Source of the DNA: Nicotiana tabacum | Taxonomy: Eukaryota > Streptophyta > Magnoliopsida > Solanales > Solanaceae | DNA length: 64,000 nt | Assembly (NCBI RefSeq): GCF_000715075.1 | Contig: NC_134100.1 | Coordinates: 30,672,042 to 30,736,041, forward strand | Direction: 5' to 3' | Shown here: positions 25,501 through 37,236 of the stretch, one piece after another | Numbering within the stretch: position 1 is the first letter of the stretch | Layout: each line of letters begins with the position of its first letter | Notes under the pieces: generated by a model | Told to the model about the DNA's origin: nothing | What the model saw: only the letters and a program-made list of their open reading frames with translations | The model's database searches: none | Made by a program: the position numbers and the translations under genes

Positions 25501-26337
25501 GCAGCTGGGTTATGTTGGGAGATGATCCTTTTTGTTAGATTCATGTGTCTTGGTTCTACTAGGTATTATGGGTTCATAGCATTTCGGCTGTGGTGGTACT
25601 TGTTGAACTTTCGGGATAGTTCTCTCGTTTAAGTCATTTTCCATGATTGAGTACACTTAGAATGTTGCTTATTGGTGCACGCATTGCACGGGTTGTTGCT
25701 TTAGATTGTATTGATATGGCATGTCACTAGAGTGGTGGTGTTGGATGAGATGATATCATTGGACCTAGCATGGATACTATCAGATTTGATTACAGCATAT
25801 ATGGAGGATAATATCGGAATTCAGCTTTGAAATTGGCTATAGTTCTTGTTGAATCTAGGAGAGTTCCATGACTTGTTGGTCTAATAAGTGGTTATGAGTT
25901 TCTGTGTGATTCTTTCATCAATGGCAGTGTACACAGGTCCAGAACAAGATTTTAGTTGATATGAGGTTCGTTACCGGTGTTGAATTGTTTATCGAGTAGC
26001 TATTGTGGTCAGAAGTTATCGCTATGAGTATTTGAGTTGTGTGTTATATCTTATGATTGTGTCTTGGGTCATGGTTATGGCTTGATACAGCTTGTTCAGA
26101 CTTATGCAATGTGTAGATGTGAAGTTCGGGTTTTGTTGTAAATTTTGGATGTTGAAAATTGGATATTGTTGTTTACAGATTAAGGATGGAGTAATGATAC
26201 TCGGTTGTGTGGTGTTGTCGGGCGTAGTTGAAATAGAATGATATGGGACAACCCCCGAGTGTGTGCATGGTAAGGTCACACGACAGTTTGACAGCTTAGG
26301 AACAACTCTTGGCACATTCGAGCACGACCGCATGTTT
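22564..26337 (+). other. Non-coding interior of the LARD-like element
   Basis: No frame longer than about 100 codons exists, and none of the scattered short frames shows a Gypsy motif (no FIDD, no DxGA, no zinc knuckle, no HHCC). The first part, 22564 to about 23600, aligns in patches with 32765-33770 of the chromovirus: TTGATTCAGCTTGAA, GACTTGAGG, ACTCAGGAAGATTAAGT, GGAGGCAAAAC-like and GTTGATTGCACG landmarks occur in the same order. The rest is unlike anything else in the window. It is G/T-rich on the plus strand. Confidence 0.7.
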
Positions 26338-26350
26338 AAGTGGGGGAGAA
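26338..26350 (+). other. Polypurine tract of the LARD-like element
   Basis: AAGTGGGGGAGAA precedes the 3' LTR start TGTAACGATC. The chromovirus has a very similar tract at 37218-37231. Confidence 0.8.
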
Positions 26351-29300
26351 TGTAACGATCTGATCGGTCATTTTCAACATTTGCACTTCACTCGGTAGTT
26401 TGAGGGCACAAGTAGCTCTGTATGATGTATTAGGACTTGTGTGTAAAATATGAGTTCATTCCGAGTTTATTTGATATGTTTCGGCTCGAGTTTTTAGAAG
26501 TTGAAAGTTCAAAAGTTTATTAAGTTTGATTTGAGATGCGTTTCGTCGTTACGATGTTGTTATGCGTGATTTGAGGCATCGAGTAAGTCCGTGTTATGTT
26601 ATGGGACTTGTTTATATGTTTGTACGGGGTCCCGAGGGGCTCGGGTGAGTTTCGGATAGGTTTGGGTTGTGTTGCGCTCATTTTTCTTATATTTCGACGT
26701 CGTTTCTTCAAGCATAAATAGTACTACATTGAACAAATGATCTCTGATTTCTGTTTTTATTGAAGCATTAGATCTGTATCGTAATTACGGATCCATAGCA
26801 AAAAAAAATCGTCGAATTTGGACATCGTATGAGGATTTTATAGTCATTTTACTAAGAATTGGATTGCTAGATTTTTCAAATTAATTACAAAATTGCCACT
26901 GATTTCGTATTTCAAAATCTGCACTATTTCCAAATATTGAAACCAATATATCTCTTTTAGGGGTGGTCATAATACCGACCGAGCCAAAAAAATCGGCCGA
27001 AACAAAAATTTCGGTTTATTTGGTTTCGGTTTTTCGATTTATTCGATCGGTTTTCGGTTTATAGTTTTAAAAAGTTTGGTGTTCGGTTCGGTGATTGGTT
27101 TTAATGGTTCAGTTTCTGTTAAATGGAAAAATCGATTTTTTTAGCCTAAGCCCAAAACCAAATTATTGCTGCACTAAGTATTACTACTAGGGAAACTTCG
27201 TTTATGTTTGTTTATTTTTTTGTCTTCACTTGGTATAATCTTCGAAAATGGAGCAACTTACTACCGCACCAAGTAACACAACGCCCCATAATGTAAAACC
27301 TGGCTCTTTGTTCTTTTACTAAAAAAGTACATTTTCTTGTAAAAGCACATCTTTTGTTGTAAATAGAGGAAGAAGAGCGGCAACTACGAGGTAAGCTTTT
27401 TTTTTTGGACAATTTCCATTTGTTATCTAAGTAAAACTGCTGTGAAATATAATCAGTTGCCATGAAAAGAGAGCAAAATCAAGAAAATTTGTAGAGATCT
27501 GTTGTTGGAATTGGAGTTTTTGGTTACTCTTTTTGGCTATTCTCTCAACAAGTAATCTATTTTCATTGTTTCATACTATTTTTGCTATGGCTCGAAACCA
27601 AAAAATTGAACCGATCGAACCGAACCAAACTGAAGTTATTATGATTCAGTTTTGGTTATTAAAATTACAAACCAAAAATCGAATAAACCGAATCGAACTT
27701 CTACAAAATCGAACTGAACCGACTAATGTCCACCCCTAATCTCCTTCATTAAAGGGTCAAATGGAGTGATTCAAAAGCCTATGTTGACTGAAATTTTACA
27801 AGTAATCCATTGAAGGTATCAAAATCATGTTTGGGGATCATTTGGCATGCAAAACGAAGCAGAACAACTGGGCAAAAATAGTTAATATCGAAGGTTTGTT
27901 CATTTGGTCATATTTTAAGTTGAGGAGCTCGGATTTTGACAATTTTTGGAGGCAATTTTCACCATATGGATTGGGATAAGTGTTCTATACTCGATTTTGG
28001 TTATATTTCATGAATCCATATTCATTTTTGGCATTTGATTGATGATTTCAAAGTGACATTTAGGGGTTTTGTCTAATATTTCATATAATGAATTTTTGAG
28101 TTTTGAACATCGATTCAGAGTTGTATTTGAGCGAAAACAGTGTCCGATTTTGTGAGTTTTATCGGGTTCCGAGGTGCGGGCTCGGTTTGACATTTTGGTC
28201 CATTTTGAGATTTTGATTAAAGATTCGACCTTTATCGATTGGTGTTGTTTGCTTTTGGCATTATTTGATGTATTTGACTTGCTTTTGGCTAGTTTCCAGC
28301 CGTTCATGGGTCGTTATGCATGGGATGGTTTTTTGTGAGCATTGTTTGGCTTGCTAGGTACTGGATTTAGCTTGTTCGAGGTAAGTAACACTTCTAAACT
28401 TGGTGCTGAGGGTATAAAACCCTAAATTACGTGTTATGTGTTTTGGTGTTGAGGTGACGCACATGCTAGGTGACGGGTGTATGGGCATACATCGTGTGAA
28501 TTATGACTCCGTTATTTTTGTGGTACTTTGTATTCACCTGGTCTTATCTGTAACCTTAAAATCTCTACATTCTAGAGATATTGAGCTATGATCCATATTA
28601 GAAACCATGTCTAGACTACATGCTTATTCTGTTGTGACCCACCGAGGTCGGATTGCTGTTGAATTATTTGTTTAAATTGCAATTTCATACTTAGTTATGT
28701 TCATTCATTTCATATCATATCTCAGTCACTGTTGCTATTTATTGGCACATCATATCATTATTTTAGGCTAGTTTTATGGCATTGTGAGCCCGAGAGACTA
28801 GAGATTTTGATGACAGAATAAGGCCGAGGACCTGAGCTGTGAATGATGATATATGTATATATGTGGATCGGGTTGTACACCGCAATGATCCTTATGGTTG
28901 TATATATGTGGATCGGTTTTCACGTCGCAACGAGTATAATTGATTTATGCCATAATTGGCTTGATATAGCGTTTAAGCTTAACGAGCCCCTCCAGAGTTT
29001 GCACTCACCCCCAATGAGCGCGGTTGATTTATATTGTTGGATGGATCTTCCCTGGACATGGATATTATCTAAAGCATTTATATTTGGGGAAGAATCTTCC
29101 TAGGTGCATTATCCTTATACAGTACTGAGTGACTGACAGTCAGTTGCTATGTATATATTCGAGATTGATCTTCCCCAGGCTGGATTCGCCATATATAGTA
29201 CTGAGCGAATGAGCATTTCGAGTAATTGAGCATGATGAGTGGAAAGTGTGAGATAGAGAAGTTGGGTACTCTAAGAGTGTGAGTACATGAGTTCATCTCT

Positions 29301-30018
29301 GAGATACATTGCATTGAGATACACATATGACATACAGGCATAGAGACATATTTTCCTCATGTTGTACAGTATCACGTCATTCATGACTTCTAACACATAT
29401 TGGCATACAGACATAGAGATGTGTTTACTCTTGTTATCTAGAAAAATGAAACATCTTACTTATTGTGGAAAGGATTTTGGGAGAAATCACTGTTTTCAAA
29501 CTTACTTATATTTTTGGCAAGTTCGGAAAAAGATTTAGGTTTTCCTGATATACTTGAAAACATGCCTATTTTCTGGAACTGTGATGAGCTGAGCATTTTA
29601 TCTCTGAGTTACTTCTTTTATTATTTTCATTATGCTGTTATGAACTGTTGTTGGCTATTGGTGTTGGACCCCGACCTTGGTTTCAGCTCATCACTACTTT
29701 CAACCTAAGGTTAGGTTTGTTACTTATTGAGTACATGGGGTCGGTTGTACTCATACTACACTTCTGCACCTTGCGTGCAGATATTGGATGCTGATGTTGA
29801 TGTGATAGATGGGAGCTGGAATTGAAGAAGTACCTGCGTTCCGGTTGTAGCTTCCTTTTGTTCATGGTAGCCTTAGATTTATAAAAATCTAGTTATATAC
29901 ATTTCGAACAGATGATATATTTGTTTCGTACAAGCTTTATAAATTCTAATCTTAGAAGCTCATGAGTTGTACTACAAATCCTTGGGAAATGTAAAGGATT
30001 TAGATATTTTGAATTGGA
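26351..30018 (+). repeat. 3' LTR of the LARD-like element, interrupted and truncated
   Basis: It aligns with the 5' LTR from its first base. A 781-base insertion splits it at 26958-27738. It follows the 5' copy up to TTAGATATTTT (30010), then skips about 33 bases to GAATTGGAT and passes into LINE sequence near 30019. About 110 terminal bases are therefore absent. Confidence 0.85.
26958..27738. mobile_element. hAT-type non-autonomous DNA element
   Basis: TAGGGGTGG at the left end mirrors CCACCCCTA at the right end, and the sub-ends are both rich in TTCGGTT/AACCGAA in inverted order. Eight bases flank it on each side, ATCTCTTT left and ATCTCCTT right, differing at one position. The empty site is visible in the 5' LTR at about 20144 as a single ATCTCCTT, which confirms a true insertion. 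Eight-base duplications and TAGGGGTGG-like ends are typical of hAT elements. No transposase frame is present. A region of poly-T (27391-27400) and short open frames inside are unexplained. Confidence 0.88.
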
Positions 30019-31533
30019 TCGAGGAATATAGGGACGTTAAAGGGTAAGTCTATAGAGCTGGCGAAGATTCTCTAGAAGAGGAGGGTCAATATAGCATGTG
30101 TGCAGGAGACTAGATGGGTAGGTTCAAGGGCGAGGAATGTAGACTGGTATAAATTATGGTTCTTCGAAGTCGTGTAGGGCAACAACGGAGTGGGCATTCT
30201 GGTGGACAAGGAGCTCGGAGAGTCAGTGGTAGAGGTTAGATGGGTGGATGATAGATTGATGACAATTGAGGTTGTAGTTGGAGGGAGCACTCTGAATGTC
30301 ATTAGCGCTTACGCACCGCAAACGGGCTTGGACGAGGAGGTTAAAAGGCGCTTCTGGGAGGCGCTGGATGAAGGGGTGCGGGGTATTCCGCATATGGAGA
30401 AGTTATTCATAGGAAGGTATTTCAATGGTCATATTAGGTCATCTGCTGGTGGCTATGTTGAGGTGCACGGTGGCTTCAACTTTGGTGATAGGAACCGGGA
30501 AGGTACCTCACTGTTGGATTACACTAGAGCTTTTGAGTTGGTGAACGTGAACTGTATGTTCCCCAAGAGGAAGGAACAGTTGGTTACTTTCTGGGGTATG
30601 ATGGCTAAGACTCAGACTATCTCCTCCTTAAGAGGTGTGATAGGGGTTATGCGAGGATTGCAAGGTGAGCCCGCGTGTGTACCTCGCAACTCAACATAGG
30701 TTTCTAGTGATAGACGTCAGTATCTTGGTGAAGAGGAAGAAGAGGTTTGTACGGGGTCAGTCGAGGATCAGGTGGGGACTTTGTCTAAGGATAATATACG
30801 GGAGTTGGAGGGGCAGCTGACGACTATGGGTTCCTGGAAGAGTGATGGGGACTCTAGTGCTATGTGGACGGTGACGGTGGACTGCATAAGGAAGGCAACA
30901 ATAGTGGTGTTAGGAGTTCCAAAAGGTTACTCTAGCAGGCATCGAGGCGATTGGTGGTGGAATGACGTGGTCCAAGGTAAAGTGGAGGCCAAGAAAGCAG
31001 CTTACATTAAGTTAGTAGAGAGCACCAACGAGGATCAGAGGAGAGCGAAAAGAGAAAAATATAATGAGGCTAAGAATGAGGTGAAATTAGCGGTCACAGA
31101 GGCTAAGACTGCTGCATTGGTTGGCTGTACGAGGAACTTGGGGGCAAATGTGGGGACAAGAAGTTATTTCGGTTGGCCAAATCGAGAGAGAAGAAGGATC
31201 GCGACCCGGATCAAGTGAGGTGCATCAAAGATGAGGACGGTCAAATATAGATAGAAGAGGCTCAGATTAGGCAAAGATGGCAGTCATACTTTCATAAACT
31301 TCTGAATAAAGAGGGGGATGGAAACATCGTGTTAGGGCAATTGGGGAAATCTGAGAGTCACTGCGACTTTTGGTATTGTAGACTCATTAAGATTGACGAG
31401 GTCGTGGGTGCGATGGGTAAGATGAGTCGGGGCAAAACAACCAGACCAGACGAGATTCCAGTGGAGTTTTGGAGATATGCGGGTAGAGCAGGCTTGGAGT
31501 GGCTGACTAGGTTATTTAATATTATCTATTGGG
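30019..31533 (+). pseudogene. RTE-type LINE: endonuclease and start of RT, truncated both ends
   Basis: Starting with NIGTLKGKSIELAKIL, the sequence encodes an AP-type endonuclease. CVQETRW carries the catalytic Glu, a VGILVDKELGE block follows, and NVISAYAPQTG and IGRYFNGHI follow (the latter normally GDFNGHIG, so the catalytic Asp is replaced by Tyr). The linker (30772-31218) is Lys/Glu-rich, as in the family. RT begins at about 31390 with MGKMSRGKTTRPDEIPVEFW and stops after LEWLTRLFNII at 31533, before the FADD box. Frameshifts and stops lie near 30173, 30620, 30700 and 31248. Loss of the 5' end is normal for LINEs; loss of the 3' end is explained by the junction to the LTR at about 31534-31548. 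It cannot be active. Confidence 0.88.
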
Positions 31534-31547
31534 GCTGATTGCCATAT

Positions 31548-32749
31548 ATGGGCTTCGTGCTAATTATTTGAACCCTCGGGGGATTTTTATCACTGTTTCC
31601 TTACTGCTTGACTTATTATTTGAACTCAGTCCTGTTGATATCTATTGTTTTACAAACTCAGCCACTTTTACTCAGATTTGAAACTTAAATGATATTTCTA
31701 CATCATGTTTTGGGCTGAGAACTACTGTTTTACTAATGCCCAAGGGGCTTGTGATGATTTCTGAACTGAGTGAGGCCGAGGGCCATATGTGAGGATATGC
31801 TGAGTGATATGAGGCCGAGGGCCTGAGATACTATTTATGTCATGCGGTGGCTTGACTGATGTGAGGATATGATGAGTGATGATGCCACGAGGTGGCTTGA
31901 TATAGCGCTTGGGCCGTAAGGGGCCCCTCCGGAGTCTGCACACCCACAGTGAGCGCGGGTACCCATGTGATTTGAAACAGTGGTAACAATGACACTGTAT
32001 GATGCAATTTGGTCAGGTAACAATGGCTGACCATTATGCTGAGTGATTATGAGGTAGCCCGAGGGGCTGATACTGTTTTGAGAGTGAGCCCGATGGGCTG
32101 ATACTATGCTGAGCGATTGATACTGTGCCCGAGGGGCAGATTTCTACTTGTTAATTACCTATTAAATTACCTGTTTTACTTGTTTTAAAAAGGAACATCA
32201 TTTGATTTCTTCACTGATTTACTGCTTTAAGTGATTTTACTGCTTGATATGGAATTGCTTTGTGCCTTTATGCGTTTTCATACTTTCAGCCATCATTTGT
32301 AATTATTACTCACTGAGTTGGACTACTCACATTACTCCCTGCACCGTGTGTGCACATTCAGGTATAGCAAAGTCCGCACCTAAGCGCTGATTCCTTCCAG
32401 GCTAGGCAGTGATTTGGAGTTACCAGGTAGCTGTTGACGTACGCAACCCCTTGTCTCTCTTATCCTCTATCATTTATGTTTTTCTTCAGACTGTTGTATT
32501 GGATTCCGTAATTGTAGACCTATAGCAGATTCTATAGTAGCTCATGACTTGTGACACCCCGGTTTGGGCTGTGTTGGGATGGTTCCTGCTGTTATTATCG
32601 TTAAATTCCGCAATTTATGAATATTATATTATATATTACTATTGTTGATGATGATTAACTGTTTAAAAGGGATGTTCCGTTTTGGTTTGGCTGGCCTTGT
32701 CTTTACGAGAGGCGCCATCACGACCGGGTTCGGGGATTGGGTCGTGACA
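31548..32749 (+). repeat. 5' LTR remnant of the chromovirus
   Basis: TGGGCTTCGTGC onward matches 39027-40222 almost base for base, to the end GTCGTGACA. Before 31548 the two sequences have nothing in common. The remnant keeps the GAGGCCGAGGGCC and GCCCGAGGGGCTGATACT motif clusters but not the TATA region. Confidence 0.9.
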
Positions 32750-32751
32750 AG

Positions 32752-32764
32752 TTGGTATCAGAGC
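32752..32764 (+). other. Primer-binding site of the chromovirus
   Basis: TTGGTATCAGAGC follows the LTR after two bases, identical to the site at 22551. Confidence 0.9.
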
Positions 32765-33788
32765 CTAGGTTACTTAGGTCTCACGAGTCATGAACAGGTT
32801 TAGTAGAGTCTCGCGGATCGGTACGGAGACGTCTGTATTTATCATTGATAGGCTGCAGAACCTTTAGGAAAAAACTTCACATTCTTGAATTCTTAACGTG
32901 CGTCCTTGATTCAGCTTGAAAAGTAACTCTTGAAATTCCTTCCACATGTTCGTATGCGCGTGTGCGCGCTCAGTAGATGTGCATCAACAACTTGTGATTC
33001 CCCGATCGAGGGGCGAGATGTGATCTCTATGAGTAGATGTTGGGCTGGTCTGGAGGACTTGAGGTTGGATCTTTGCCTATGGCTTGAGCACCGAGGTGTT
33101 GATTGTGTGAGCAAGTGTTTTGAACTTATATGTTCGGTATTGCCCCTATTGGTTTTAATGACGGCTGGATAGCTACGTGATGAGTATGTTAGTATATCTA
33201 TATGACTCAGAAGTGGCGAGGAAGGTCTGTTGGATGATAGATGAACCATTAAGTGTTTGATCTCCATTGTAATTGGATGTGTAGCCCCGAGTTATGGGCG
33301 CGTGAATAATCTTTTCATGTCTCCTATTTGGAGTGAAGTAAATTTCATGTTACGGTATGAGTTTAGACTCAGGAAGATTAAGTGACTGTGTAATGTGTAT
33401 GACAGTGGAAGGTATACAAAATGTTAATTGGAGGCAAAACAGGTGGGTTATCTCCTGCGGAGTATTCTAAGGTGGTGTGATCCTTATGTTGTCTATTAGA
33501 AGATCTCATTTACAAGTGAAGAATATGCGTTGAAATCTAAATTGTGCTGCCTAGAGAGTGAGCTTAACTATTGTGTGAGTGAATGCAAGAATTGCAGAAG
33601 AGTTAAAATTCCAGATGATTTGTGTTTCCACAAGCTTATGAATGAGTGAGTTCGATCTCACTATGGTATTACAACAACAATAGAGTATGTGCGTTATGAT
33701 TTATTGAGTGCGTTTTGTTATATGGCTTTGATCCAAGTTGGGGAGTTTGCTATTAATTAAGTTGATTGCACGGTTAAGAGCTATATTG
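32765..33788 (+). other. Leader of the chromovirus, in the place of gag
   Basis: There is no gag frame. Short open frames on both strands have no family features. The stretch is similar in order and wording to 22564-23600 of the LARD-like element and ends near GTTGATTGCACGGTTAAG, just before the protease codons begin. A stop (TAA at about 33757) closes the protease frame upstream. Confidence 0.65.
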
Positions 33789-36700
33789 TTCCAGTCTGCC
33801 ACAGAGATGCCTTGGTATTATTCGATCCCGGTTCCACCTATTCTTGTGTTTCCTCATATTTTTCTCATTATTTGGGTATGCCCCGTGAGTTTCTTGCTTT
33901 ACCTGTTCATGTATCTACCCCGGTGGGCGATACTATTGTTGTAGACCGTGTGTACCGGTCATGTGTGGTGACTATTGGGGGTCTGGAGACCCGAGTGGAT
34001 CTATTGCTATTGAGCATGGTGAATTTTTATGTCATTTTGGGCATGGATTGGCTATCTCCGTGTCGTGCTATTCTAGACTGCCATGCTAAGACAGTCACTT
34101 TGGCTATGCCGGGTGTACCGCGGATCGAGTGGCGTGGTGTGACTGATTATATCCCTAGTAGAGTGATCTCTTTCTTGAAGGCCCAACGTATGGTTGGGAA
34201 GGGTTGCCTTTCATATCTAGCATTTGTGAGGGATGTTGGAGCTGAGACTCCTAGTATTTATTCTGTCCCAGTTGTGAGGGATTTTCCCGATGTTTTTCCT
34301 GCAGACCTGTGGGGCATGCCACCGGACAGGGATATTGATTTTGGTATTGACCTGGTGCCGGTCACTCAGACCATTTCTATTCCGCTATATCGTATGGCAC
34401 CAGCAGAGTTGAAAGAATTGAAAGAACAACTTCAGGAACTCCTAGATAAGGGGTTCATTCAGCCTAGTGTGTCCCCTTGGGGTGCACCGATTTTGTTTGT
34501 GAAGAAGAAGGATGGCACGATGAGAATGTGCATTGATTATAGGCAATTGAACAAAGTAACAATCAAGAACAGGTATCCTTTGCCTCGCATTGATGATTTA
34601 TTTGATCAGCTTCAGAGAGCGAGGGTGTTCTCCAAGATTGATCTCCGTTCGGGTTATTCCCAGTTGAATATCTGGGATTCAGATATTCTTAAGACTGCTT
34701 TCAGGACCAGATATGGTCATTATGAGTTTCTTGTTATGTCCTTCGGGCTAACCAATTCCCCAGTAGCATTCATGCATTTTATGAACAGTGTATTTCGGCC
34801 TTATTTGGATTCGTTCGTTATTGTATTCATTGATGATATTCTGGTGTACTCGCATAGTCAGGAGGAGCACGCAGAGCATTTGAGAGTTGTGTTGCAGAGA
34901 CTGAGGGAGGAGAAGCTTTATGCAAAATTCTCCAAGTGTGGGTTTTGGCTCAGTTTAGTGGCCTTCTTGGGGCACGTGGTGTCCAGCGAGGGTATACAGG
35001 TTGATCCGAAGAAGATAGAGGTGGTTCAGAGTTGGCCTAGACCATCCTCAGCCACAGAGATTCATAGCTTTCTTGGGTTAGCAGGCTATTATCGCCGGTT
35101 TGTTCAGGGATTTTCATCCATTGCATCGCCCTTGACCAAGTTGACTCAGAAGGGTGCTCTATTCGTATGGTCGGACGAGTGTGAGGAGAGCTTTCAAAAT
35201 CTCAAGACAGCCTTGACCACAGCTCCAGTGTTGGTTTTGCCATTAGCTTCAGGTTCATATACTGTGTATTGTGATGCTTCAAGAGTTGGGATTGGTTGTG
35301 TGTTGATGCAGGAGGGTAGAGTTATTGCTTATGCTTCTCGACAGTTGAAGCCCCATGAGAAGAACTACCCCGTTCATGATTTGGAGTTGGCTGTCATAGT
35401 TCACGCATTGAAGATTTGGAGGCATTACTTGTATGGCATATCTTGTGAGGTGTTCACTGATCATCGCAGTCTTCAGCATTTGTTAAAGCAAAATGACCTT
35501 AATTTGAGGCAGCGGAGATGGTTGGAGTTGCCTATGGATTATGATATCACTATATTGTACCATTCGGGAAAGGCCAATGTGGTGGCCGATGCTTTGAGCC
35601 GAAAGGCAGTGAGTATGGGGAGTTTGACATATATTCCAGTTGGGGAGAGACCTCTTGCAGTTGATGTTCAGGTCTTGGCCAATTGGTTCGTGAGGTTGGA
35701 TATTTCGGAGCCCAGTCGGGTGTTGGCTTGTGTGGTTTCTCGGTCTTCTTTATATGATCGCATCACAGAGCGCCAGTATGATGATCCGCATTTGCTTGTC
35801 CTTAGAGACAGAGTCCAGCATGATAATTCCAGAGATGTGACCGTCGGTGATGATAGTGTGTTGAGGATGCAGGGCCGGATTTGTGTGCCCAATGTGGATG
35901 GGCTTAGAGAGCTGATTCTGGAGGAGGCCCATAGCTCGCGGTATTCCATTCATCCGGGTGCCGCGAAGATGTATCAGGATTTGAGGCAACACTATTGGTG
36001 GAGAAGAATGAAGAAAAATATTGTGGGATTTGTAGCTCGGTGTCTCAACTGTCAGCAGGTGAAGTATGAGCATCAGAGACCGGGTGGCTTGTTTCAGCAG
36101 ATAGTTATTCCAGAGTGGAAGTGGGAGAGAATCACTATGGACTTTGTGGTTGGACTTCCTCGGACTTTGAAGAAGTTCGATGCTATTTGGGTGATTGTGG
36201 ATCGGCTGACCAAGTCTGCGCACTTCATTCCTATGTGTACTACCTATTCTTCAGAGCGGTTGGCAGGGATTTATATCCGAGAGATTGTTCGGTTGCATGG
36301 CGTTCCTGTTTACATGATCTCAGATAGAGGTACTCAGTTTACTTCGTAGTTTTGGAGAGCCGTGCAGAGAGCGTTGGGTACTCAGGTAGGGTTGAGCACA
36401 ACGTTTCATCCTCAGACGGACGGACAGTCCGAGCGTACTATTCAAATATTGGAGGACATGTTGCGTGCTTGTGTTATTGACTTTAGAGGTTCATGGGATA
36501 AGTTTCTACCACTTGCAGAGTTTGCTTACAACAACAGCTACCAGTCGAGTATTCAGATGGCTCCATATGAGGCTTTGTACGTGAGGCGGTATAGATCTCC
36601 GGTTGGTTGGTTCGAGCCCGGCGAGGCTAGGCTATTGGGGACAGATTTGGTTCAGGATGCCTTAGAGAAGGTGAAGGTGATTTAGGAGAGTCTTCGTACA

Positions 36701-37236
36701 GCGCAGTCACGTCAGGAGAGTTATGCGGATCGGAAGGTTCGAGATGTGTCCTACATGGTCGGTGAGAAGGTCTTGCTGAAGGTTTCGCCCATGAAGGGTG
36801 TTATGAGATTTGGGAAGAAGGGCAAGTTGAGTCCTCGGTTCATTGGGCCTTTTAAGGTGCTGCAGAGGATTGGGGAGGTGGCTTATGAGCTTGCTTTGCC
36901 CCCAGCCTGTCTAGTGTGCATCCGATATTTCATGTTTCTATGCTCCGGAAGTATAGTGGGGATCTGTCACATGTTTTGGACTACAACACGGTTCGGTTGG
37001 ATGATTATTTGACCTTTGATGTGGAGCCAGTACCTATTTTGGGTCGCTAGGTTCGAAAGTTGAGGTCAAAGGATATAGTTTCAGTGAAGGTGCAGTGGAG
37101 AGGTCGGCCCGTGGAGAAGGCTACCTGGGAGACCGAGCGGGAGATACGAAGCAGATATCCTCATCTGTTTGAGGCTTCAGGTATGTTTCTTGACTCGTTC
37201 GAGGACGAACGTTTGTTTAAGTTGGGGAGGATGTGA
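33789..37236 (+). pseudogene. Chromovirus pol: protease, RT, RNase H, integrase, chromodomain
   Basis: Open from before 33812 to a TAG at 36347-36349 (845 codons from 33812). Counting from 33812, protease has DPGSTYS (Asp5) and RT has FIDD (residues 339-342). RNase H has Asp488, Glu525 and Asp550, with Asp593 in VADALS. Integrase has His707, His714, Cys744 and Cys747, then Asp777 and Asp838; its Glu lies 36 residues after Asp838, beyond the TAG. After the TAG the frame continues to a second TAG at 36682-36684, a frameshift near 36910 and a TAG at 37048-37050. Then comes a chromodomain-like end (VKVQWRGRP...ATWE...YPHLF). All catalytic residues are kept, so decay is mild. The N-terminal end lacks the usual gag-protease linker. 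Chromodomains in this group steer insertion to heterochromatin. Confidence 0.92.
37218..37231 (+). other. Polypurine tract of the chromovirus
   Basis: TAAGTTGGGGAGGA ends directly at the LTR start TGTGATGACTCGG and overlaps the last pol codons. Confidence 0.85.

Larger units (their letters stand above)
19545..30018 (+). mobile_element. LARD-like non-coding LTR retrotransposon
   Basis: It has two LTRs (19545-22548 and from 26351), a perfect initiator-tRNA primer site and a polypurine tract, but the 3.8-kb interior shows no gag or pol motif in any frame. Large LTR elements without coding capacity are called LARDs and depend on enzymes from a related active element. LTR architecture (GAGGCCGAGGGCC-like and CCGAG motifs, end in GTCSTGACA) and the first about 1 kb of interior resemble the chromovirus at 31548-40222, so that family is the likely helper. 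The 3' LTR carries a hAT-type insertion and loses its last about 110 bases at the LINE junction. Target duplications cannot be checked because the right end is gone. Confidence 0.8.

Noticed and set aside
24799..25632. Short open frames in the LARD interior as genes
   Set aside because: Each is under 90 codons, they overlap in different frames, and composition is that of G/T-rich non-coding DNA.
30072..30302. Minus-strand open frame of 76 codons
   Set aside because: It is a shadow of the LINE endonuclease coding on the plus strand.
35279..36223. Minus-strand open frames opposite the chromovirus pol
   Set aside because: They are shadows of the 845-codon plus-strand frame, which carries the recognised domains.
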